From Arion vulgaris (taxonomy: Eukaryota > Mollusca > Gastropoda > Stylommatophora > Arionidae), in the NCBI GenBank assembly GCA_020796225.1, contig CM036753.1:5513001-5577000 (forward strand): a stretch of DNA of 64,000 bases. The letters are read 5' to 3'. Position numbers and translations under genes: made by a program. Below are positions 55,820 to 64,000 of this stretch, one piece after another. Positions within the stretch are counted from its first letter, which is position 1, and each line of letters opens with the position of its first letter. Under the pieces are notes generated by a model. It was not told where the DNA came from, made no database searches, and saw only the letters and a program-made list of their open reading frames with translations.

Positions 55820-56718
55820 GCCGTTACGGTCGGAAAAATATTCCACGCCCACTGTGCATCAAATGATCAACTAGGCATCAAATGGCTTAATAACAGCAGA
55901 CTATTTGATCTTGACTTTGCCGATGACGTGGCCATATTGAATTCAACTACACAAGCAACCCACAAACTAACGAGCAATCTTTGCACACTTGCAGAACAGG
56001 TTGGTCTCCAGATCAATTCTGCCAAGACCAAAATTATGGACCTCACAAACTCGACAGACAACATCGTAATAAATGGCCAAACACTGGAGAAAGTTGAACA
56101 TTTTACATATTTGGGTAGTAAAGTGTCAAACAACGGAGACACGATGAAAGAAATAAACTCGTATTGCTATAGCAGCTAGCGCCTTCACTAAATTAACGAA
56201 TATCTGGCAATCTCAAGACCTTAGTATATGCACAAAAGTAAAATTATTTAGGTCATGTGTGATTCCTGTCCTGACCTACGGTTGTGAAAGTTGGAAATCA
56301 ACAAAGAAAATTGATAAGAAACTGACAGCTTTGAGAATAAATGTCTACGAAAATTATTAAAAGTCAAATGGAGTGATTTCGTTTCTAACAACACAGTGAG
56401 AGATAGAACACACCAACAACCCGTATCAAATATTATAAGGAAACGTCGGTGGAAATATTTAGGTCATGTGCTTAGATCAGACGAAAAGAGACTAAATCGA
56501 CAAGTCCTTATGTGGTCACCAGTTGGGAAAAGAAAACGTGGAAGACCAAAGACCACTCTTCGAAGAACCATCCAACAAGAAAGTAAACTATTGGGATGTA
56601 AAACCATACAAGATCTGCAACTGCTAGCAAAGAACCGTATCACATGGAGATCTAAAACCTCTGCCCTATGTGCCGCCTTTGGCACGAAAGGAACAAACTA
56701 ACTAACTAACTAACTGTG
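55820..56718 (+). pseudogene. LINE-G: reverse-transcriptase fragment with FADD box, and C-terminus
   Basis: Frame 1 (to 56179): LFDLDFADDVAILNSTTQAT (catalytic F-A-D-D), LAEQVGLQINSAKTKIMDL and VEHFTYLGSKVSNNGDTMKE. Frame 2: AIAASAFTKLTNIW, VKLFRSCVIPVLTYGCESWK. Frame 3 (to 56701): RRWKYLGHVLRSDEKRLNRQ, KRKRGRPKTTLRRTIQQESK and NRITWRSKTSALCAAFGTKG then stop. Two frameshifts (about 56160 and 56335) inactivate it. It ends in an (AACT)n tail (56696-56715). The fingers domain is missing; the 5' end abuts the 40-bp array. Confidence 0.9.
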
Positions 56719-57129
56719 GAATTAAACCCGAACCACTAGTCTAAACAGCGAGTTCACTAACAGCAACATTACTGCGACTCTTGATTGTTGTTACTTTTCA
56801 TATTTGATTATTATATTTGTCATTGCTTATGTAAAACTGTCTGATACCTGTCCACGTACATATTCAATTTTACAGCATCATCATCCTGGTTATCTCCAGG
56901 TGTAAACTGATCGAGCCTGACCACCTGAGATCTGTAGGATTCTGTACATCACCTGATGCATTAGCATACAAATGTTATTCAACACCTGTAGATGAAGTAA
57001 GCTTTAGATGTCAGTTGTTAATGACATGAGTGCATTAGCTACCGTACGCAGGAATGATATTGTCACCGTGACACTAACGTTTGAATTTCAATCAAATAAC
57101 CCGTATTCATGAATTTAATGCATAGTGAC
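56719..57129. other. No firm feature
   Basis: GAATTAAACCCGAACCACTA at 56716-56735 is the reverse of a B-box-like sequence and may be a SINE-head relic. The rest is unassigned. Confidence 0.35.
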
Positions 57130-57425
57130 ATCTGTATTCATGCACCGAATACATCGAAAGACAACAAATGCAGTGGTTTGGACATTTAATGAGAATGGAA
57201 TACAACCAACCACCAATAACAGCATACAAAAAAAGAGATCAGGTACAAGAGCTAAGGGAAGACCAAGAAAAAGATGGATAGACAATATCAAGACCACACT
57301 AAATAAACATGGATATAAGACAAGAAGGACGACTAATCTGGGACTGGAACGCAAATTAAAGCGCCCACCCCTACGCTTAACGGTGAGAGTGAACAACCAA
57401 TTTCATCACTCAACCAGGGAAAGAT
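57130..57425 (+). pseudogene. LINE-B C-terminal fragment with frameshift
   Basis: One frame reads TEYIERQQMQWFGHLMRMEY. After a shift near 57235 the other reads GTRAKGRPRKRWIDNIKTTL, NKHGYKTRRTTNLGLERKLK and RPPLRLTVR. This parallels YIEKQRIKWFGHLMKME, RARGKPRTRWIDN and RKLTLPRRFT of the 42-kb copy. Confidence 0.85.
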
Positions 57426-57621
57426 AATAGATAATAGGCAACATCTGTCCAACACAATTTGAAACGAGAGAAGTGTTCATCTTTTTGCCTAACAAAAGCG
57501 AGTTCATAGTTCATCTTTCTTTGTCTTCTGTTTCTGTGTTTGCTAGACATTACCATTAGAAAGTCAGAGTTTATATGCTATCTACCACAATGTAAATAAT
57601 ACAGTTAAGTTGGGTGTTGTC

Positions 57622-57790
57622 TATTACGGTTATCGCATTCCACTCCAACAGTACTCGGTTCGTTCCCCTTGTTGAACGATCAGGTTATTTTCCCAGACAT
57701 CCGTGATCTCAATGTAGGTGAGATCGAGTTTCTAGTCCTATCGGAGACGGACGATAAAGCAGAGATCCCATGTTCAGGTGGAGCACGTAA
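57622..57790 (+). mobile_element. SINE S1, 5' part only
   Basis: ACAGTACTCGGTTCGTTCCC (B-box region), CCGTGATCTCAATGTAGGTG, CCTATCGGAGACGGACGATA and GATCCCATGTTCAGGTGGAG. It lacks the 3' half and AATC tail. Confidence 0.75.
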
Positions 57791-57834
57791 AAGAAGCATT
57801 GACAGTTAAAAATCTATAAGAATAGGCTGCCTTC

Positions 57835-58090
57835 TTCTTCTTCTTCTTCAAACGCTCCATATCGACCACTTCTTAACCACTCTGTGTGATTTGTATGTAA
57901 TCTCAGTCTAAGAGCGATTGTACGTTGTGCCAGTATGCGCATACACGTAGGCCAGCACATCGGATTTTTTTGCCATGCTTTTTATTTACTAGGGCAGTTT
58001 CCCTAGGTCCTACATAAGACGCCTCTTACGATATGCGTTGTAGGTCGCAGTGGTACCATTCTTTGCTTCCCTCTCGGGCCCCGGTACAAG
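57835..58090 (-). mobile_element. Dispersed repeat S2, minus-strand copy with clear (GAA)n tail
   Basis: On the plus strand the tail complement CTTCTTCTTCTTCTTCTTCA comes first, then CCATATCGACCACTTCTTAA, GCGATTGTACGTTGTGCCAG, TATTTACTAGGGCAGTTTCC, GCCTCTTACGATATGCGTTG and GGTACCATTCTTTGCTTCCC. A good reference copy of S2, with a single (not amplified) version of the 45-bp segment. Confidence 0.85.
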
Positions 58091-58279
58091 AATGGCGGGA
58101 ATAGGGTTGTAAACCGCTTCCTGAACATATACAAAAACCAAGTTAAAATAAAATTCCTAAAAAATTACTTCCATCTTCAAAATTACAATCCTGACACTCG
58201 CCGGCGCTACGGAGTAGTTAGAAACATCTACTCTACATATAAAGAAGTGTTCAGTTGTTAAAAGGTACATTTAAACCAG

Positions 58280-58440
58280 CTATATTTACTATATATATTT
58301 CTCTCGTACCGCTCATTCTTCTTGAGGTATGCCCAACATATCTCCACCTTCTCCATCTTATAACAGTTGTTATTCGTGGTTGAATAAACACTTCTCTGAT
58401 TTCATTACTTCTAAATCCGTCCCATTCTATGTTCATTACT
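58280..58440 (-). pseudogene. LINE-E C-terminal fragment with internal deletion
   Basis: Minus strand: IQPRITTVIRWRRWRYVGHT then directly the terminal GCGGTACGAGAGAAATATAT. Compared with 9.86-10.14 kb, about 150 bp between the G-H block and the AT tail are missing. Confidence 0.75.
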
Positions 58441-58689
58441 ATATATCTGTATCAGAATCGAGAGATATGTGTGTACGGTTCATCACCTTTATAAACAGCC
58501 ATTTTTTCTATTGTATATCTAATAATAGATCAGAAATGTACCACAGTTCCGCCACAGTCAACTCTAAATACTATGAGTTTAAAGTTGGCTGTGTTTCCAC
58601 TGACATAGTTCACGCAAATGGTCCACAAGTTATTATTATTTTGGTTGTCTCGTCATCAAATAGCTTGTCCTGAGCAGAACTTTGCCACA

Positions 58690-59205
58690 TTAACAGTTGT
58701 TCGGAATTTCTTTCTCTCATAAGTCAGCTTAGCGATCATACTGAAACCATAAGTTTCATCCTGAATCATCTTTTCCGTGGTCTTCCTCTACTCCTCTTTG
58801 CCAGGATGCCTCCTTCCATGATGGTCTTCTCCAGCCCTTCGTTTCTCTTTATATGTCCAAAATACTTTAATTTTCAAATTCTTTTTGTAGCATCAGTCAG
58901 TTTTCATTGATTTTGAGTTCATTCTTGATATATCTATTTGTTCTCTTATCTGTCCATGATATACGGATGACGCTTCTGTACCATTTGTATTCAAAAGCAG
59001 ATATATGTTTTTCCACTACCTTGTTAAATGACCATGTTACACACCCATATGTTGCCACTGGGAATATACATGCTCTTAGTATTCTGATCTTTGTTTTCCT
59101 ATCAGTTCCGTTCCATACCGTTTTTAGTTGTTTAATTTGGTCGTCTGTCTGTATAAATTCTCGCAATTTTATTTCCCAATTACCGAGCAAGTGAAAAGAG
59201 GACAT
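58690..59205 (-). pseudogene. LINE-C post-RT C-terminus
   Basis: Minus-strand ORF 59205-58897: KTKIRILRACIFPVATYGCV, TWSFNKVVEKHISAFEYKWY and RSVIRISWTDKRTNRYIKNE. In shifted frames KYFGHIKRNEGLEKTIMEGG and KRSRGRPRKR follow, to about 58780. T-Y-G-C, W-T-D-x-x-x-N and G-H-x-x-R are standard for this region. The copy at 62.2 kb has the same G-H-I-K-R block. Confidence 0.85.
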
Positions 59206-59206
59206 T

Positions 59207-59248
<42 letters not shown>
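59207..59248. repeat. (GA)n microsatellite
   Basis: About 20 dinucleotides, directly next to the 5' edge of LINE-C. It might be the tail of another retroposon. Confidence 0.95.
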
Positions 59249-59252
<4 letters not shown>

Positions 59253-59954
59253 ACTATTACTAAAACGTTGAACATGAATTAATGTTAAATCTCTTCCCCC
59301 AAACTTCCAATTACAAACAATTTCTGACTTAAAAAATTAATCGTTCGGTCGATACTCTATCTTTTTAATATAAATTGCTGGTGTATATAGTCTAAATAAG
59401 AGAACATACTTGCACTTCTAGTTTAGAATATCGATCTGTTTATTGATGAAACTCAAGTGAACTGTTTAAGAAGATAATAATAGTTGACGATATTAGACTG
59501 TCTAAAATTAACTTTCTGTTTGACACGACAGAAAGTGATGACGAATGCACAAAGAAAAGGTTGTCGACTAATCCCACACAGGAAACGTGCGTCATACATT
59601 TAATTAATACATTGTGTGTTTAATTATTCTAATCAATATGCTGTTCCACAATTTCTAGACTCGTTTAAGTCTAATTTTATTGAAGATTAAATTTATTAAT
59701 ATTTGTGGATCAATATTAGGGGATTATTATTCTTATCAGGGGATCAGTTATAGGATGACTTGTATCATATCACTCCTGATATGTCCATATATATGACCGA
59801 TCCCAGTCTCAACCTATCCAGCAGATTCCAGCTGCCTAACAAGTCAGTTCTTATTTTTCCATCTCATTACTACCGGATTGTTGCCCAGTGTCTTGGTGTT
59901 TTGTCTTTGTCTTGCACTGTTCTGGTGGCTCGGGTGATAGTTATTTTTGCTCTT
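59249..59954. other. No recognised feature
   Basis: AT-rich. ACTTTCTGTTTGACACGACAGAAAGT at 59510-59535 forms a good hairpin with AACTTTCTGT/ACAGAAAGTG arms. Confidence 0.45.
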
Positions 59955-60095
59955 TGACAGGATTCAGCTATGGCATCTAACCATCTTATTAGTGGTTTTC
60001 TTTGGCAGGATTCTGTTATGCCATCTAACCATCTTATTAGTGGTTTTCTTTGACAGGTTCTGTATCCATCTAACCATCTTATTAGTGGTTTTCCT
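59955..60095. repeat. 48-bp minisatellite, about 3 copies
   Basis: Unit: TTTGACAGGATTCAGCTATG, GCATCTAACCATCTTATTAG, TGGTTTTC. Confidence 0.9.
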
Positions 60096-60423
60096 CACGC
60101 CTCCCAACTCCCTACACTCTAGTTCGATGTTGATAAATCAATATTGTTGCTATGTTTATATGTGGATGTTAGTACTGGTCAATAGTTGTCTATAAATTCC
60201 GTATAAAAATGTTCTCCTAACACTTTTGAAAATTGTATGTTGCTGATATTACGATTGTGAACTGTAAAAATCTGCAAATAATATTCCATAAATTGTTGCT
60301 AAATGTTGCAACAATTTTCTTAACCTTATATCTACGTTTCTGTATCAATCTAGCCACCATCAAATATCACACAAGTAATAATTCTATTGAATTCGTTATA
60401 TATTACAGTTTTAGTTTTAGTCT

Positions 60424-60600
60424 GCAATATCTTCATTGCACTTGGACATGTTCATAGTGATCCGATCTCTTTGCAATATCTTCATTATGGACATGTTCTG
60501 TGATCAGATTTGGCAATATCTTCATTGCACTTTGGACATGTTCATATGTGATCCGATCTCTTTTGCAATATCTCCAATGGTAACATTCTGGACAGATTTG
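60424..60600. repeat. Imperfect minisatellite of about 50 bp, 3-4 copies
   Basis: GCAATATCTTCATTGCACTT, GGACATGTTCATAGTGATCC, GATCTCTTT with deletions. Confidence 0.8.
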
Positions 60601-60639
60601 ATTTCATGGCAGGTAAGAGTGTCAACATCGAACTGATAG

Positions 60640-60720
60640 TCAGCAACAAAGATATACATTTATGGAGATCTATGATCGCCTACACGGCCATGATGATGCT
60701 ATCATGGCCCCGGCAACATA
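60640..60720 (+). pseudogene. LINE-H extreme 3' fragment
   Basis: LWRSMIAYTAMMM matches RSMIVYARRQGT plus the ATG-rich tail of the LINE-H remnant at 61.85-62.09 kb. Only about 55 bp are convincing. Confidence 0.45.
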
Positions 60721-60724
60721 AGAC

Positions 60725-61075
60725 CGACTAGCTCAGACGGGAAAACCTAAATTCCTGTTTAATGGGGGCTGGTTTTTGTATATGTTTGATAGAACACTGT
60801 AAGTTTTTTGTAATTTTACTCCATTCTATGAGTCTATGCTTATTGATGGAAAATATTAATAATACTGATATTCCTTAGTATTCTGCCGTGGCGCAGTGTG
60901 CGGCGAAATGCGTGGAAAGAGTTAGACTTGACTTGTTAGATAATATAAACTTGATTTAGCATGTTTGTTGATTTTAAAATGAATTCGTCTTTATACACCT
61001 ATAATGGAATACGACATCACGCGACAGTTGTGGTCTTATTTCATAGAGCTTTTATCTGAGCTCGCCGCCGTAGTA
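60725..61075 (-). mobile_element. Dispersed repeat R1, copy 4, with a 40-bp GC-rich insertion
   Basis: Plus-strand order AGCTCAGACGGGAAAACC, TTTAATGGGGGCTGG, TGTTTGATAGAACACTGTAA, GATTTTAAAATGAATTCGTC, GGAATACGACATCACG. Relative to copy 3, about 40 bp including CCGTGGCGCAGTGTGCGGCG are inserted near 60885. Confidence 0.75.
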
Positions 61076-61561
61076 ATCGGAGGCACGGTCTTGTTAACGC
61101 CTTGTTCTTACCCGGTTCAATAAATCATATTGATTTGACACCAGATCTACTCTCCATCCAATGTTTTGTTTCCAAATCAGCGTTCACAATTTACTTGCAA
61201 CGATAACGTTCATTGTTTGACGGGTTGATCTCGTACACACACATAATGGCTCAACAAGATGAAACTGTTGTTGATTGAGAGGGTGTATATATGTCTTTAT
61301 TCAATTTCCTTAGCGTTTGGCAATACAAACATCTCATGTGCCCTTTTAGCTCACTCATTATTTAGTGCATGTTTATGCTCATTTATGAACGTGACAGTTA
61401 TTCATGATATTTTTGTGTGGTTGCATTTATTTGTGTTGTTTTTCCTCCCCAGTTTGGCTGTGTAGCTGAGTGCATGCGGCAATGTCAAGCTTAGAGCAGC
61501 AGGAAACATCGTGGTCTGTAAGTTTTTGTGGAGATATTTGTGCTACATGTTTGTTATGTTA
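61076..61561. other. No recognised gene
   Basis: A hydrophobic 68-residue ORF at 61259-61465 could encode membrane segments, but no family is recognised. Confidence 0.35.
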
Positions 61562-61563
61562 TA

Positions 61564-61820
61564 CAGGGTGTTCAACTTAAAAGCAGCCCATCAATGGAGC
61601 TAATCTGGCATATATGTATGGAAATGTAAAGGTTCAGTTATGACGTAGTATAGGTCAAGGTTGTGTGACGGTGTGTAATTGTAGTGCGGGAAGGGGCGAT
61701 GAACAAATGTGACGTAGGACGAGCTAGTTAGAACCGGTTTAAATACTAATAAACACAACTCAATGTGTACCTGGCAACATTCGAATTGTCAATGGGGCTG
61801 CAATTATCTTGAACACCCTG
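61564..61820. mobile_element. MITE of Tc1/mariner type (257 bp, TA target duplication)
   Basis: TA dinucleotides flank CAGGGTGTTCAA at the left and its complement TTGAACACCCTG at the right. The inverted similarity extends imperfectly to about 26 bp (GCAGCCC / GGGCTGC). A TA target site and a CAGGGTGTTC-type terminus fit the Tc1/mariner superfamily. No transposase is inside, so it is a non-autonomous deletion derivative. Confidence 0.88.
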
Positions 61821-61852
61821 TAGTTACTGCCTGTATGTAATGTTATTTACTC

Positions 61853-62085
61853 ATCATCATCAGGTACCTTGCCGGCGGGCGTAGACGATCATGGATCTCT
61901 ACAAATATCTGTCCCTGGTAGTTCCTACAGTCTCAGGTGTTGACGCTCTTCTGTGTCATGAAGTCAGGCTGTCTAATATCTTCTCTCTCTGTCTTCCTTT
62001 GTCTCGTTTCCCTTCGATTTTACCGGTTGTCACAGTGTGCTCGAAGCCTCCCCTTCTCGTCACATGTCCAAAAACTGATGACTGC
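61853..62085 (-). pseudogene. LINE-H C-terminal fragment with (ATG)n tail
   Basis: Minus strand from 62085: LFGHVTRRGGFEHTVTTGKI, EGKRDKGRQREKILDSLTS, then after a shift RSMIVYARRQGT before (TGA)n. G-H-V-x-R-R and G-K-I-E-G-K-R-x-x-G-R-Q-R are a known LINE C-terminal combination. The overlapping plus-strand ORFs are antisense. Confidence 0.8.
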
Positions 62086-62164
62086 TTCTGATATTGACAG
62101 TACGTTTTCTCTGTGTCTTGGCTTCATCCAGAACCTCAACATTCGTTATTTGTTATTGGCTATA

Positions 62165-62470
62165 TGTAGATAAGCTTGATATTAAAGAGAGTTGGCTAGT
62201 AAAGAGCATAACATCAAGGACAATTAAATATTTCGGACACATCAAACGACATGAGTACATAGAGAAGATAATTTTGCAGGGAAGGGTGCCTGGAAGAAGA
62301 ATGAGAGGAAGACCTAGAAGACGATGTCATTGACGATCTGAGAATGACTGTTGCTGACGCTGGTCATCTTGAACAGAACAGGGTTTTTCGGCACTGTTGT
62401 CACGAGAGCGAGGTTCCAGAAGGGACAAGCTACTTGATGATGTTGATGAGATCATGTTATATTTGCTACT
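62165..62470 (+). pseudogene. LINE-C C-terminal fragment
   Basis: SITSRTIKYFGHIKRHEYIE, KIILQGRVPGRRMRGRPRRR; after a frameshift near 62330 DDLRMTVADAGHLEQNRVFR. It matches the K-Y-F-G-H-I-K-R block of the 58.7-kb copy. Head-to-head with LINE-H. Confidence 0.85.
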
Positions 62471-62479
62471 TGTATGTAC

Positions 62480-62565
62480 TGTTATACTAGTCACAACAAA
62501 GATGAAGTGTCTGCGCAGAATGATGGCAGTATCAAGAAAACAAAACAAGTTTAGAAATGAAGGTT
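62480..62565 (+). pseudogene. Small LINE-B fragment
   Basis: VTTKMKCLRRMMAVSRKQNK then FRNEG resembles ITTEMKCLRKIAGVTRRDK of the adjacent minus-strand LINE-B. Confidence 0.6.
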
Positions 62566-62864
62566 ATCTATTTATTTGTATTTATGGCCTGTTTCTGTTT
62601 TTTTCCGTTCAACGTTCAGGGTATGCGAAGTGTTATGGCAAGTGCATTCAAGGCCCTCGTATAAGATGAATCCTACCGCCTCTGCTGTTTCTGAAGTCCA
62701 TCGTTTGCGATGTGTGACTATTGACTTTGAAACTGAATTGTATCTGAATAGTAGTGCTCGCTGTTGTTTACTGTTGGACGGTAATCGTGTTACATGGCCG
62801 AAACTATTTGGTTTTTGTTTTTAATATGATCTAACACCGATATTGTTCCTGCCAAGTTTCGAAT

Positions 62865-63660
62865 AGTCTTTTTTAAAAAAATATCTTATCTCTCCTTGTT
62901 ACTCCCGCTATCTTTCGCAGGCATTTCATTTCTGTTGTAATTTTCTTTTTTAATTTGCTTCAAGTGTCCAGTTTTGACACTGATAACACAAAGTTGGGAT
63001 GACGATTGTATTGTATAAGGCTCGTATAAGGCTCGTTTTGTGTGTAAAGATGATGTATATTTACATGTGAGTATCGCTGTCAGTTGGCTGACGATTTCGT
63101 CTGCTTTGCTGCATCCTTGCTGTGTCTCGGTATTGATTTTTCCATCTGCTGTTATCTAGTTTTCCAAATACTTGAAGTTTTTTCACTTGTCCCAGTTATT
63201 GGTTTGATATGAAGGTATTTGTTTTATTTTCTTAATATTTTCATAACCTCAGTGTTTTCAACATTACTTTTCATTTTGTGATATCTACATATGTTATTTT
63301 TTGTTTTTTGCGTTTCTGTAAGGGTTCTTCTGTCGTGGTAATAATTTCTTGCTCATCTGCAAGAAGCAGTTCATTTAGGAGGACGCTGATGTTGGTATCT
63401 TCATAAGCCTCATCATGATTGTGATCGTAGCTTGAATTGGCTATTTTGCATATGTTGTAAAAAAAATGGGACAGTACACATCCTTGTCTTACTTCGTATT
63501 TAATGCTAAAGTTATTGGAGAAACCGTTGCTTGTTCTCACTGAGCGCTGGCTGTTATCATTAAGACATTTGCAAAGATTGATCAAGTGCTTGCACAGTGC
63601 TGAAGTATCCCATAGCTGTAGTCTATCTACCCGGTCGGTCTGTTACAAGCACATGTATTC
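62865..63660 (-). pseudogene. LINE-B reverse-transcriptase palm and post-RT fragment
   Basis: Minus strand: INLCKCLNDNSQRSVRTSNG, KYEVRQGCVLSHFFYNICKI (the R-Q-G-C-V-L-S-P motif, here S-H) and a decayed A-D-D region LLADEQEIITTTEEPLQ. After a frame change: FKYLENLITADGKINTETQQ, ADEIVSQLTAIL and KKKITTEMKCLRKIAGVTRR. The catalytic pair reads A-D-E, so it is inactive. It extends further 5' than any other LINE-B copy here. Confidence 0.85.
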
Positions 63661-63722
63661 TTGGTCTACAGACGTAACATGTAGTTCTTGGTCTACAGAC
63701 GTAACATGTAGTTCTTGGTCAT
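63655..63722. repeat. 27-bp minisatellite, 2.5 copies
   Basis: Unit: TTCTTGGTCTACAGACGTAA then CATGTAG. The stretch to the window end is unassigned, apart from a duplicated TTTGTACTGTTAGCAATCTC (63889, 63948). Confidence 0.9.
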
Positions 63723-64000
63723 ATTCTCATTTCTTTGATCTATCTTGAGTGCAAATATTGCATCGGTAGAACTTGTATACTTTCTGAAGCACATTTATCT
63801 TTCATTTAGCTGGATCTTTATGATTTATCATAGTCTGTTTTTAAGATTTTGCAGAATATTTTGCCTGCGTCGCTCAGGAGCGATATTCTTCTGTACTGTT
63901 AGCAATCTCTTTTGCTGTCTTTTCGTTTCCATAAACATGAAAGCCCTTTGTACTGTTAGCAATCTCTCATGAAGCCTGTCTTTTTTCTTTCCCATATACA

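Overview
The window looks like repeat-dense, AT-rich nuclear DNA of an invertebrate animal. The C-terminal reverse-transcriptase fragments, the tRNA-derived SINE heads and the heavy load of minisatellites would suit a mollusc or another lophotrochozoan, but that placement is an inference from general familiarity and is weak. I see no bacterial gene organisation, no rRNA, no convincing intact host gene and no intact transposon ORF. Every protein-like signal I recognise is a decayed fragment of a non-LTR retrotransposon (LINE).

Layout. 1-5.4 kb: a LINE end joined to a SINE tail, then small repeats and simple-sequence arrays. 5.4-13 kb: AT-rich DNA with a 35-bp satellite (6.8-7.7 kb), two LINE ends and several SINE-like copies. 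13-19 kb: LINE and SINE pieces, a 103-bp foldback element, and 34-, 33- and 31-bp satellites. 19.2-21.8 kb: an RNase H-bearing LINE split by a later insertion with a 12-bp target duplication. 22-32 kb: two large foldback elements (26.1 and 29.4 kb), SINEs, and 65-, 53- and 46/49-bp arrays. 33.3-37.3 kb: a 4-kb satellite of about 70 copies of a 57-bp unit. 38-50 kb: seven minisatellites (30/33, 30, 13, 45, 46, 36 and 55 bp), with a LINE lying inside the 13-bp array and another LINE at 42 kb. 50-64 kb: SINE-like repeats, a 40-bp array, a reverse transcriptase with an FADD box, several LINE C-termini and a Tc1/mariner-type MITE.

How the parts relate. By my tally tandem arrays fill 17-19 kb. At least two satellites (45 bp at 43.1 kb, 36 bp at 46.7 kb) appear to have grown from short internal segments of dispersed repeats present elsewhere in the window. 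The 55-bp satellite at 47.9 kb carries a tRNA A-box-like motif in each unit.

The most interesting element is a foldback family at 14.5, 26.1 and 29.4 kb. Each copy has 12-13 bp target duplications, a one-sided tail of about 36 bp, and (in the two larger copies) a hammerhead-ribozyme-like core in each arm. This architecture recalls Penelope-like retroelement pLTRs, although no Penelope reverse transcriptase is visible here.

Repeat family labels (LINE-A to H, S1 to S7, R1 to R3, FB) are mine and local to this window. Copy counts are estimates by eye.
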